From contig CAAFMR010000432.1 of assembly GCA_900764115.1 (NCBI GenBank), positions 1-6,280 on the forward strand: a stretch of 6,280 nucleotides of DNA, given 5' to 3'. This document shows, in pieces, positions 1-5,511 of this stretch; within the stretch, counting starts at the first letter, position 1, and each line of letters begins with the position of its first letter. This DNA comes from Clostridia bacterium. GTDB lineage: Bacteria > Bacillota > Clostridia > Oscillospirales > Acutalibacteraceae. The notes under the pieces are model-generated. The model did no database searches. It was not told the DNA's origin and was given only the letters and a program-made list of their open reading frames with translations. The position numbers and the translations under genes are program-made.

Positions 1-558
1 GAGTTGTGGATCGAGTTTGAGTCGGTCGATTGCGAGGGGCTGACCTTTGCGGAGATTGTATTTGGCGGCGCCGTGCCGAAAAACTACTTCCCGGCGGTGG
101 AAAAAGGGCTGCAGGAGAGCGCCCGGGAGGGGGTGCTGGCGGGGTATCCGCTGGTGGGGGTGAAAGCCACGCTGGTGGACGGCTCCTATCATCCGGTGGA
201 CTCCTCCGAAATGGCGTTCAAGACGGCGGCGGCGCTGGCATATAAGGCGGGCATCGCCCAGGCAGACCCCTATCTGCTGGAGCCGATCGGCACCCTGCGG
301 GTGTTTGTGCCGGGCGATTATACCGGCGATATTATGGGCGACATCAACCGCCGCCGGGGTCGGGTGCTGGGGATGAATCCGGCAGAGGATGCGCTGACCT
401 GCGTGGAGGCGGAGGTGCCTTTGGGCGAAATGGGGGATTATGCCACCATGCTGCGTTCCTCCACCCAGGGACGAGGACATTTCACCTTGACTTTTGAGCG
501 ATATGAGGAAGCGCCAAAGCCGGTGGCGGATAAGGTAATTGCCGCCCGACAGGGATAA
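1..558 (+). CDS. fusA: Elongation factor G paralogue, C-terminal part (5' end outside window)
   Basis: This is the last 185 residues of an EF-G-type translational GTPase, which drives ribosomal translocation in the cytoplasm. The frame is open from base 1 (Glu-Leu-Trp-Ile-Glu), so the TTG at 4 is an internal Leu codon and not a start. Domain IV is recognised by GGAVPKNYFPAVEKG near residues 22-36, then GVLAGYPLVGVKATLVDGSYHPVDSSEMAFK (split here as two stretches around residue 60). Domain V follows, with GDIMGDINRRRGRVLGM and the ending LRSSTQGRGHFTLTFERYE. The GTPase domain is not in the window. The wording GDIMGDINRRRGRVLGM and the short tail resemble the second EF-G copy common in Clostridia rather than the str-operon fusA, and no rpsL, rpsG or tuf is seen beside it; that sub-assignment is inference. 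It is convergent with tlyA and ends just before a strong hairpin. Confidence 0.93.
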   Translation, partial: ELWIEFESVDCEGLTFAEIVFGGAVPKNYFPAVEKGLQESAREGVLAGYPLVGVKATLVDGSYHPVDSSEMAFKTAAALAYKAGIAQADPYLLEPIGTLRVFVPGDYTGDIMGDINRRRGRVLGMNPAEDALTCVEAEVPLGEMGDYATMLRSSTQGRGHFTLTFERYEEAPKPVADKVIAARQG

Positions 559-568
559 GCAAACGGAA

Positions 569-600
569 AGCCCGGGTCAGACGTATATCTGACCCGGGCT
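569..600. terminator. Bidirectional hairpin terminator between convergent genes
   Basis: A perfect inverted repeat with 13-bp arms (AGCCCGGGTCAGA at 569-581, TCTGACCCGGGCT at 588-600) encloses the 6-nt loop CGTATA. It begins 10 bases after the EF-G stop and lies 34 bases beyond the tlyA stop on the other strand, so it can serve both converging transcripts. Neither side has a clean U-tract: the plus side continues GATTTCTGCT and the minus side CTTTCCGTTTGC, both only moderately T-rich. The structure is certain from the sequence; the terminator role is inferred from position. The rest of 559-634 shows nothing else. Confidence 0.8.
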
Positions 601-634
601 GATTTCTGCTCATAAGACCTATGGCATCGCGCTT

Positions 635-1453
635 TTACACATCCGGCTGTTCGGTCAGCGCCTGTTCAATGCAGGCAGCATAAAATTCCGGCGTTGCCGG
701 ACACCCATCCGCCGGGGCGGCGTGACGGTAGTGGGCTAAATATTCCACATTGCCGTTGGTGCCGTGGATGGGGGAAACGGTCAACGCCGTCAGATACCCC
801 TCCTGCCCGGCAGCGGCAGCGAAAATGGACTGCAGCAGCGGCGGCAGGTCGGCGGCGGGATCTTTCAGGATGCCGTTTTTCCCCAGCTGCCGTGGCTGCG
901 CCTCAAACTGGGGCTTGATGAGGGTGATGAGCTGCCCTTCCGGCTTGAGGAGCGTATGGATGGCGGGAAAAATCTTCGTCAGCGAAATAAAGGACACATC
1001 CACCGTCACCAGATCGCAGGGGGTATCGTTCAGTTGTGCCGGCGTGAGCCGTCGGGCGTTGGTGCGTTCCAGCACGGTTACCCGGGGATCGCTGCGCAGC
1101 TTCCAATCCAGGATGCCGTATGCCACATCCACAGATAATACGTGGGCGGCACCGTTTTGCAGCAGGCAGTCGGTGAAACCGCCGTTGCTGGCGCCGATGT
1201 CGCAGACGGTGGCGCCGGCGGGGTCCACGGAGAAGGCGCTGAGTGCCTTCTCCAGCTTATAGCCGGAGCGGCTGGCGAATTTGCGGGGCTTTTCCCGCAG
1301 CGTCAAGGTGGTATCGACCGGCACGGCGGTGCCTGCCTTGTCCGCCGGCACGGCACCGATCCATACCCGCCCCTCCATAATCAGGGCGGCAGCGGTGGCT
1401 AAATCGGTGTTGAATTGTCGGGCGGTCAGCTCATCCAACCGGGTGGTCTCCAT
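635..1453 (-). CDS. tlyA: TlyA family rRNA (cytidine-2'-O)-methyltransferase
   Basis: This 272-residue protein has the TlyA layout. An N-terminal S4 RNA-binding domain covers about residues 1-58 (RLDEL, then AAALIMEGRVWI). An FtsJ-type SAM-dependent methyltransferase domain follows. The SAM-binding motif is DIGASNGGFTD at 85-95. The K-D-K-E catalytic tetrad of 2'-O-methyltransferases can be placed at K66 (SGYKLEKAL), D152 (VDVSFIS), K180 (LIKPQFE) and E237 (GNVEYL). Characterised TlyA proteins methylate ribose 2'-hydroxyls of 16S and/or 23S rRNA. The older name 'hemolysin A' is probably misleading, and the specificity here is unknown. I chose the ATG at 1453 because AAAAGGAAG (1462-1470) is well spaced from it. 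A GTG at 1462 would add three residues but would lie inside that site. The PH-domain gene upstream stops at 1459, so the two genes are practically contiguous and probably translationally coupled. Confidence 0.93.
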   Translation of the reverse strand: METTRLDELTARQFNTDLATAAALIMEGRVWIGAVPADKAGTAVPVDTTLTLREKPRKFASRSGYKLEKALSAFSVDPAGATVCDIGASNGGFTDCLLQNGAAHVLSVDVAYGILDWKLRSDPRVTVLERTNARRLTPAQLNDTPCDLVTVDVSFISLTKIFPAIHTLLKPEGQLITLIKPQFEAQPRQLGKNGILKDPAADLPPLLQSIFAAAAGQEGYLTALTVSPIHGTNGNVEYLAHYRHAAPADGCPATPEFYAACIEQALTEQPDV

Positions 1454-1458
1454 AAACG

Positions 1459-2931
1459 TCACTTCCTTTTGGGGGACTGCGCAGACGGAATCCCTGCAAA
1501 TAGCTCCTGCGCCTGCTGTATGGGTATATTACGGATGCGATGGTATCGGCTTGCCTCGTTATAGGTGTAAACCAGCACATCGCAGTTGTGTGCCATATAC
1601 TGAAATGGGGTTTGTGTCAGGGAATAGGCGACCACCTTTTCCTCCGGAATCAGCACCGTGTGGAAGGTATACCACTTGGAATATTTGAGGTTAAAGAACC
1701 CGTCCCGGCGGGAAATGCCGGCGGTGAACCGGTCAATGGTTTTGACCAGCATTTGCCATGCGCAGGGGATATACGCCATAGTGGTCAGATAATAAATCAG
1801 CTCCTGCCATTGGGGAAACCAAAGCTGCAACTGCCGGGATACGGGATATAGCAAAATCATCGCCCACAGGGGATAGAATACATATCGATAGATGGAGAGA
1901 AACGCCGCCATCAGCGTCACGGGGCGACGGGTAAATTCCGGCAGCAGCCGCCGCACCTCGCCCTCGGAGCGGCGGATATTGGAAACCGGCACCAGCACGG
2001 ACATAGCGTTATTCTCTTTTCCATAGCCGATGCAGTTAATGAACACCATATCCAGATGCAGCAGGCGGCTGACGATGCTCTGGCGGTAGTCCACAAAATT
2101 GACAGACTTTGCAGCGCAGGAATAGTCCCGCCGGGTAAACAGCCCGGTACGGATGGTGAGGAAGCTCTGATAGCGGGAGACCCGGAATGGCAGATAGCGA
2201 AACATATTCCGGATTGCCGACACACCCCAGCCGCCGAGCAGCACCAGCGCGATCAGCGCCGCCGTGCGGGGAATCCAGGTGACATATCCTGCCACCGTCT
2301 CCAGATCGCCCAGCAGCTGTTGCTGGAACCCCTCGCCCAGCAGCCGTCCGGACTGCTGAAAGGTGGTGGCGAGCAGCAGGATGCCGCTGAAGGAGTTGGA
2401 AACCAGCAGAGACAGCACCACCACGTGATACCACCGAGGGCTGTAGGCGTGCAAAGGCTTTTGCTCGCGGCTCTGCCGCTGGTCGAGAATTTCTTTAGCG
2501 CGCGGCTCCCCGACGGTGAGGCTGAAATCCGCCTGTCGGCTGCCGCCGGCGTCGGTGTCGATGGCGATATGCACCGCCCGCAACGGGCGCAGGTATAGCG
2601 GTCGCTCCACCGACAGGGTGACGATATTGTGCCGGGGGATATAGGAGGTGCGGTGTAAAAAAACACCCCGCCGGATGGTAAAGCCCTCCTCATCCAGCGT
2701 GTAGGTGTGAAATTGCCAGCCCAGATAAGACAGCAGCAGCAGCAAAAGCACCACCAGCAGGTCCTGCCAGGCGCCCTTGACCCATGCATACAGACCCTGC
2801 GGGCTGCGAATATACCGCAGACCGCGTGCCAACGGGAACAGCAGCAGAAACAGATACCGGTAGGTGTATTTGAGCATAGCAATCGGATGTTGGTGCCGCT
2901 CGGGGATAGCCTGACGGGGTGTTGAGGGCAT
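1459..2931 (-). CDS. Large PH-domain membrane protein, YdbT type
   Basis: This 490-residue integral membrane protein resembles the YdbT family (bacterial PH domain, formerly DUF304). Hydrophobic segments are visible at about residues 20-38, 56-73 (with a run of six leucines), 168-190, 222-240, 343-363 and 376-396. Between and after them lie three soluble PH-like modules at about 75-150 (TLDEEGFTIRRGVFLHRTSYIPRHNI), 250-330 (TIRTGLFTRR, then a region rich in Val and Ile) and 400-480 (ISRRDGFFNLKYSKWYTFHTVLIP, split in two stretches). Each module carries the family pattern of a 'G-hydrophobic-hydrophobic-R/H' turn followed by an IP-type strand. The ATG at 2931 is preceded by AGGAG (2938-2942) at a 6-nt spacing. 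The same frame is open further upstream to 3159, but that part overlaps the YdbS-type gene and is Arg/Gly/Ala-rich shadow sequence. It lies 23 nt after the small PH-domain gene. In Bacillus such pairs are adjacent and have been linked to envelope stress and peptide resistance; the molecular role is not established here. The C-terminus is a basic tail. Confidence 0.85.
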   Translation of the reverse strand: MPSTPRQAIPERHQHPIAMLKYTYRYLFLLLFPLARGLRYIRSPQGLYAWVKGAWQDLLVVLLLLLLSYLGWQFHTYTLDEEGFTIRRGVFLHRTSYIPRHNIVTLSVERPLYLRPLRAVHIAIDTDAGGSRQADFSLTVGEPRAKEILDQRQSREQKPLHAYSPRWYHVVVLSLLVSNSFSGILLLATTFQQSGRLLGEGFQQQLLGDLETVAGYVTWIPRTAALIALVLLGGWGVSAIRNMFRYLPFRVSRYQSFLTIRTGLFTRRDYSCAAKSVNFVDYRQSIVSRLLHLDMVFINCIGYGKENNAMSVLVPVSNIRRSEGEVRRLLPEFTRRPVTLMAAFLSIYRYVFYPLWAMILLYPVSRQLQLWFPQWQELIYYLTTMAYIPCAWQMLVKTIDRFTAGISRRDGFFNLKYSKWYTFHTVLIPEEKVVAYSLTQTPFQYMAHNCDVLVYTYNEASRYHRIRNIPIQQAQELFAGIPSAQSPKRK

Positions 2932-2937
2932 ACGACG

Positions 2938-2942
2938 CTCCT
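2938..2942 (-). promoter_or_regulatory. Shine-Dalgarno site of the large PH-domain gene
   Basis: AGGAG within GGAAAGGAGC on the minus strand lies 6 nt before the ATG at 2931. It decides this start against the longer open frame that runs to 3159. Confidence 0.85.
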
Positions 2943-2954
2943 TTCCGGCGATGC

Positions 2955-3392
2955 TCACCGCTGCATCAGCAGGCGGCTCAGCTCGTGGGCTTCCGCAGCC
3001 GGGATGCCCTCCAGCAGCAGCCACCCGCCGGCGGCGGAGACCCACACGAAAGCATAACCAAACAGCCGCTCCAACGGCCCTTGAATCACGGTCACGTGGC
3101 GCACGCTGGAGAGAGGCATATGATGGTGGTTGACCACATAAACGCCGTTGACCACACACAGCTCGGTTTCATTGATTCCGTATCGGGCGTGCCGATAGCG
3201 CAGCGGAATGTATACCGTCAGCAGCACCAGCAGAATCAATATCCACAGCCCGGTAAATCCTCCGGCAATCCAGCGGGGGATAAAGGGGAGCTGAAACAGC
3301 ACCACCGACAGAATGACCGGAATCAGCGATACGATCAGGGTGTATATAATCCAAGAGACCCGCACGCGGGGGTCGGGTCGTTTCAGCTCCAC
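2955..3392 (-). CDS. Small PH-domain membrane protein, YdbS type
   Basis: This 145-residue protein has two transmembrane helices (about residues 13-35 and 43-65) followed by one PH-like domain (66-145). The features are typical of the YdbS family (bPH_2): YRHARYGINETELCVVNGV, the HHHMPLSSVRHVTVIQGP strand and turn, then GPLERLFGYAFVWVSAAGG and an AHELSRLL helix at the end. It precedes the larger YdbT-type partner by 23 nt, the usual arrangement. The start is GTG at 3392. The AAAGGAG at 3404-3410 lies 11 nt before it, and the protein then begins with the natural-looking VELKRPDPRVRVSW. An in-frame ATG at 3425 would add 11 residues, but it lies inside the inserted palindromic element and has no good ribosome binding site, so it cannot be the ancestral start. 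Biochemical function is unknown; a membrane-envelope role is inferred from the family. Confidence 0.83.
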   Translation of the reverse strand: MELKRPDPRVRVSWIIYTLIVSLIPVILSVVLFQLPFIPRWIAGGFTGLWILILLVLLTVYIPLRYRHARYGINETELCVVNGVYVVNHHHMPLSSVRHVTVIQGPLERLFGYAFVWVSAAGGWLLLEGIPAAEAHELSRLLMQR

Positions 3393-3403
3393 GGGCGGGT
3401 CAT

Positions 3404-3410
3404 CTCCTTT
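3404..3410 (-). promoter_or_regulatory. Shine-Dalgarno site of the small PH-domain gene
   Basis: AAAGGAG on the minus strand lies 11 nt before the GTG at 3392 and only a few bases outside the left end of the palindromic element. In the reconstructed pre-insertion sequence it follows the kinase stop codon by 2 nt, so it belonged to a normal close operon junction. Confidence 0.75.
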
Positions 3411-3415
3411 GCTTA

Positions 3416-3441
3416 GACAAAACATTCGGAGTACAATGGTT
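3416..3441 (+). repeat. Left terminal inverted repeat
   Basis: This 26-bp arm starts GACAAAACATTCGGAGTAC. It pairs with 3658-3683 in inverted orientation, differing at arm positions 7, 10 and 22. TA immediately precedes it. Confidence 0.85.
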
Positions 3442-3444
3442 CCT

Positions 3445-3467
3445 GAAACGGAATATTTCCCCGTTTT
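3445..3467. repeat. Hairpin inside the element
   Basis: GAAACGGAA (3445-3453) pairs with TTCC..GTTT (3457-3467) around TAT, with a two-C bulge. It is the imperfect stem nearest the left terminal repeat. Confidence 0.55.
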
Positions 3468-3483
3468 GTTTGTCTCATCACTT

Positions 3484-3501
3484 GCAATACGCCAGTATTG
3501 C
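3484..3501. repeat. Perfect hairpin, loop GCCA
   Basis: GCAATAC (3484-3490) and GTATTGC (3495-3501) form a perfect 7-bp stem around the loop GCCA. The loop is complementary to the TGGC loop of the hairpin at 3596-3613. Confidence 0.75.
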
Positions 3502-3522
3502 TGCGTTCTTCGACTGACCATA

Positions 3523-3558
3523 CGAAAAAATCTTCTCGTTTCCGGTCGAAGATTTTCG
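3523..3558. repeat. Central A/T-rich hairpin of the element
   Basis: CGAAAAAATCTTC (3523-3535) and GAAGATTTTCG (3548-3558) pair around a 12-nt loop, with two unpaired adenines. This is the centre of the element. Read on the minus strand, the 3' arm becomes GAAGATTTTTTCG, so it could act as a weak Rho-independent terminator for transcripts leaving the kinase gene; that role is speculative because the stem is poor in GC. Confidence 0.6.
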
Positions 3559-3561
3559 ACA

Positions 3562-3649
3562 AACAGCGTTTTTTAGCGGCGGATTGCCCGCCCGAAGCAT
3601 ACTGGCGTATGCTGAGCGGAGGGCAACAAAGCTGATAATGACGCTGTTT
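3562..3649. repeat. Long nested stem-loop in the right half of the element
   Basis: AACAGCGT (3562-3569) pairs with ACGCTGTT (3641-3648). Inside it TTGCCC (3584-3589) pairs with GGGCAA (3621-3626). At the tip AGCATAC (3596-3602) and GTATGCT (3607-3613) form a perfect 7-bp hairpin with loop TGGC. The three stems are coaxial, giving a branched or long rod structure in RNA or extruded DNA. Confidence 0.65.
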
Positions 3650-3657
3650 AGCCGAAA

Positions 3658-3683
3658 AACCGTTGTACTCCGATTGCTTTGTC
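3658..3683 (-). repeat. Right terminal inverted repeat
   Basis: Read on the minus strand this 26-bp arm begins GACAAAGCAATCGGAGTAC and matches the left arm at 23 of 26 positions. TA follows it at 3684-3685. Its terminal base supplies the final G of the kinase TAG stop. Confidence 0.85.
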
Positions 3684-4768
3684 TATTGATGGCTATATTT
3701 TTCGACGATGGATGCCATTTCATCCATATGATTTTCCATTTGCCGCACCAGTTCAATCTGGTTGCGGGTGCGGATGAGATTGTGACCGGGTTTCTTCACC
3801 TTGAAATACACATCGCCGTTGAGATAATCGGTGAGAAACCGGGCGCACAGCTCCAGTGTGAGGATTTGTGCCGCCTGCGGGAACAGGCGTATTTCCTCTG
3901 CCGTGAGGCGGGTGCCGGCGGCGCTTAAATACCCGGCGGTGAACCGCTCAAACAGCTCCAGATCGAAATGCACCAGCGACAGATCGGCTTCATCCTCCCC
4001 GGCGGTGTTGGCGCCGGAACGGATCGCATCGCCGTAATCGTACAGGGCGGACCCGGGCATGACCGTATCCAGATCGATCACGCATATGGGGGTATCGGTA
4101 TCCGTATCAAACAGCACATTATTGATTTTGGTATCGTTATGGGTCACCCGCAGGGGGATGCGCCCGCTATCCAGCGCCTCGACGATGGTGCCGGCGGCGG
4201 ATTCCCGCTCCAGGATAAACCGAATTTCCGGCTGCACCGAGGCGACGCGCCCCGCCCGATCCTCCCGGATGGCTTCTTTGAGCTGGCGCATCCGGTCGGG
4301 GGTATCGTGAAAATGGGGGATGGTTTCGTGCAGCGTTTCCACCGGGAAATCGGCTAAATTCCCCTGAAATTCTCCGAAGGCGTAGCCGGCTTGTTCAAAA
4401 TGGGCAGCGGACACGGTATCATAGGTCTGCGCCCGATCAATATACCGATATGCCCGCCAGAAACCGGTCTCGTTCTCCACATACGGGGCGCCGTCGGCGG
4501 CGGTGCGGAAATGCAGCACCCGCCGGGAACAGTCCGCGCCCAGCTGCCGCCGGATATGGCTGGTTACCCGCCGGATATTCTCCATAACCTCTCGGGGATT
4601 TTTGAAAACATAGGTGTTCAGCCGTTGCAGGATGTATTCCTTTGGTTCGCCCTCTTCGCCAAGGAATTGCAGCTTGTAGGTCTGATTGATATTGCCCACA
4701 AACAGCTCCTCATAGCCTTGATAAGTACCGGAAATGCCAAATGCACGGATCAATTCCGAAAAATCCAT
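3683..4768 (-). CDS. nahK: NahK-like N-acetylhexosamine 1-kinase (APH-fold phosphotransferase)
   Basis: This 361-residue cytoplasmic kinase has the aminoglycoside-phosphotransferase/choline-kinase fold. It closely resembles, from memory, the bifidobacterial N-acetylhexosamine 1-kinase NahK/LnpB (about 359 residues), which phosphorylates GlcNAc and GalNAc at C1 in the lacto-N-biose/galacto-N-biose pathway. Shared stretches include EYILQRLNTYVF (44-55), LHETIPHFHDTPDR (146-159), GRVASVQPEI (173-182), IPLRVTHNDTKINN (204-217), IDLDTVMPGS (231-240), and the C-terminal DYLNGDVYF and HNLIRTRNQIELV. In the Brenner motif H210, D212 (expected catalytic base) and N217 are present, and D232/D234 can bind Mg-ATP. 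The ATG at 4768 follows GAGGGG (4777-4782) by 8 nt. The gene lies 26 nt after sfsA. No sugar phosphorylase, uridylyltransferase, epimerase or sugar transporter is visible beside it, so substrate choice is an inference from similarity. Its stop codon TAG is formed by an element insertion; the protein end is unaltered. Confidence 0.85.
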   Translation of the reverse strand: MDFSELIRAFGISGTYQGYEELFVGNINQTYKLQFLGEEGEPKEYILQRLNTYVFKNPREVMENIRRVTSHIRRQLGADCSRRVLHFRTAADGAPYVENETGFWRAYRYIDRAQTYDTVSAAHFEQAGYAFGEFQGNLADFPVETLHETIPHFHDTPDRMRQLKEAIREDRAGRVASVQPEIRFILERESAAGTIVEALDSGRIPLRVTHNDTKINNVLFDTDTDTPICVIDLDTVMPGSALYDYGDAIRSGANTAGEDEADLSLVHFDLELFERFTAGYLSAAGTRLTAEEIRLFPQAAQILTLELCARFLTDYLNGDVYFKVKKPGHNLIRTRNQIELVRQMENHMDEMASIVEKYSHQ

Positions 4769-4794
4769 ATGCCGTTCCCCTCGTATGGCTTATT

Positions 4795-5511
4795 TTATGA
4801 GTTACCAATAATTGTACCACAGGATGCGTTATTTGTAAAGTCCGGATTCACCGGAATGGCGCTGTCCGCCGTGAGGGTGGTTTCCGTCACCCGGCATCCT
4901 ACTGCCCATAGCTCCACGCCGTGAGCGGCGGCGCATCGCAGCGCCTGCCCGAAAGCGGGATGGGTCTCGTCATTGGGGCGTACCGCCCGGATGCCCTCCA
5001 TTTGCACAATAAACAGCACGGCGGCGCGGTGCCCCGCCGCCACGGCACGCTGCAGGCAATGGAGGTGCTTGACACCCCGCGCGGTGGGGGCGTCGGGGAA
5101 ATAGCCGATGTTCTCCCGCTCCAGCGTGCAGCCCTTAACCTCTACATACAGCGTCTGTCCGTCCTGCTCCAGCCGGAAATCCAGGCGGCTGTCCTCAAAG
5201 CGCACCTCCCGGGACAGCAGCGCCCCCGGAAACCGGGCGGCAAGATATTCCGCCGCCACGGCATTGGGGGCTTGGCTGTCCATATTAATGAGCCGGTCGC
5301 CTTTGTATACGGCGATGAGGTCATAGGCGGTTTTGCGTGCCGGGTTCTGCGCTCGCGCCAGAATGACGGTGCAGCCCGGCACCAGCAGCTCCCGGCAGCG
5401 CCCGGTGTTTTTCACGTGGCAGACGGTTTCCTGCCCGTCGATGTCCACCAGCGCAATAAAGCGGTTGGGGCGGCTGCGAAACTTGCCCCGCACGCAGATA
5501 CCGTACTGCAT
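4795..5511 (-). CDS. sfsA: SfsA family DNA/RNA nuclease-like protein
   Basis: This is a full-length SfsA (238 residues; the family is usually about 230-240). The N-terminal OB-like part contains FIALVDIDG and HVKNTGRCREL (32-42). The C-terminal PD-(D/E)XK-like part carries SRLDFRL (D111), YVEVKGCTLE (E124 and K126), FPDAPTARGVKHL (138-150) and LFIVQM (166-171). SfsA was first described in E. coli as a sugar-fermentation stimulator that binds DNA, and later work points to nuclease activity. The putative metal ligands D111, E124 and K126 are all present. The ATG directly abuts the pnuC stop (TAAATG, no gap) and no clear Shine-Dalgarno is seen, so translation is probably by reinitiation after pnuC. 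The last dozen residues (FTNNASCGTIIGNS) look like an unconserved tail. Role in this organism unknown. Confidence 0.94.
   Translation of the reverse strand: MQYGICVRGKFRSRPNRFIALVDIDGQETVCHVKNTGRCRELLVPGCTVILARAQNPARKTAYDLIAVYKGDRLINMDSQAPNAVAAEYLAARFPGALLSREVRFEDSRLDFRLEQDGQTLYVEVKGCTLERENIGYFPDAPTARGVKHLHCLQRAVAAGHRAAVLFIVQMEGIRAVRPNDETHPAFGQALRCAAAHGVELWAVGCRVTETTLTADSAIPVNPDFTNNASCGTIIGNS

Larger units (their letters stand above)
3416..3683. mobile_element. MITE-like palindromic element with TA target duplication
   Basis: This 268-bp element has 26-bp terminal inverted repeats at 3416-3441 and 3658-3683, identical at 23 of 26 positions (beginning GACAAA on each strand). TA flanks it on both sides (3414-3415 and 3684-3685). 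TA duplication is the hallmark of IS630/Tc1-mariner-type transposition. No transposase is encoded; the short open frames across it are not convincing genes. The interior is almost wholly made of hairpins and is more AT-rich than the neighbouring genes. It sits exactly in the kinase stop codon: the TA plus the element's terminal G give TAG. Deleting the element and one TA copy yields CAA TAA GC AAAGGAG, a tidy operon junction. A non-autonomous element moved by a transposase encoded elsewhere is the best explanation. Which family mobilises it, and its copy number, cannot be seen here. Confidence 0.82.

Noticed and set aside
2056..2598. Plus-strand frame of 180 codons opposite the large PH-domain gene
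   Set aside because: It is Gln/Arg/His-rich shadow translation on the opposite strand of a clear membrane protein gene; no start site or neighbour context supports it.
2729..2760. CAG-rich tract (cagcagcagcagcaaaagcaccaccagcag, abbreviated)
   Set aside because: It is simply the leucine run of a transmembrane helix encoded on the minus strand (CTG codons), not an independent microsatellite feature.
2932..3159. N-terminal extension of the large PH-domain protein (76 extra residues)
   Set aside because: It overlaps the small PH-domain gene in another frame, is Arg/Ala/Gly-rich shadow sequence, and the ATG at 2931 has a good AGGAG site.
3393..3521. Longer forms of the small PH-domain protein starting at 3425 or 3521
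   Set aside because: The extra residues are encoded by the inserted palindromic element, and the AAAGGAG just outside the element fits the GTG at 3392.
3478..3756. A 92-codon minus-strand frame running from inside the kinase gene into the palindromic element
   Set aside because: It begins out of frame within the kinase coding sequence and is mostly translation of inverted repeats; it is not a believable transposase or toxin fragment.
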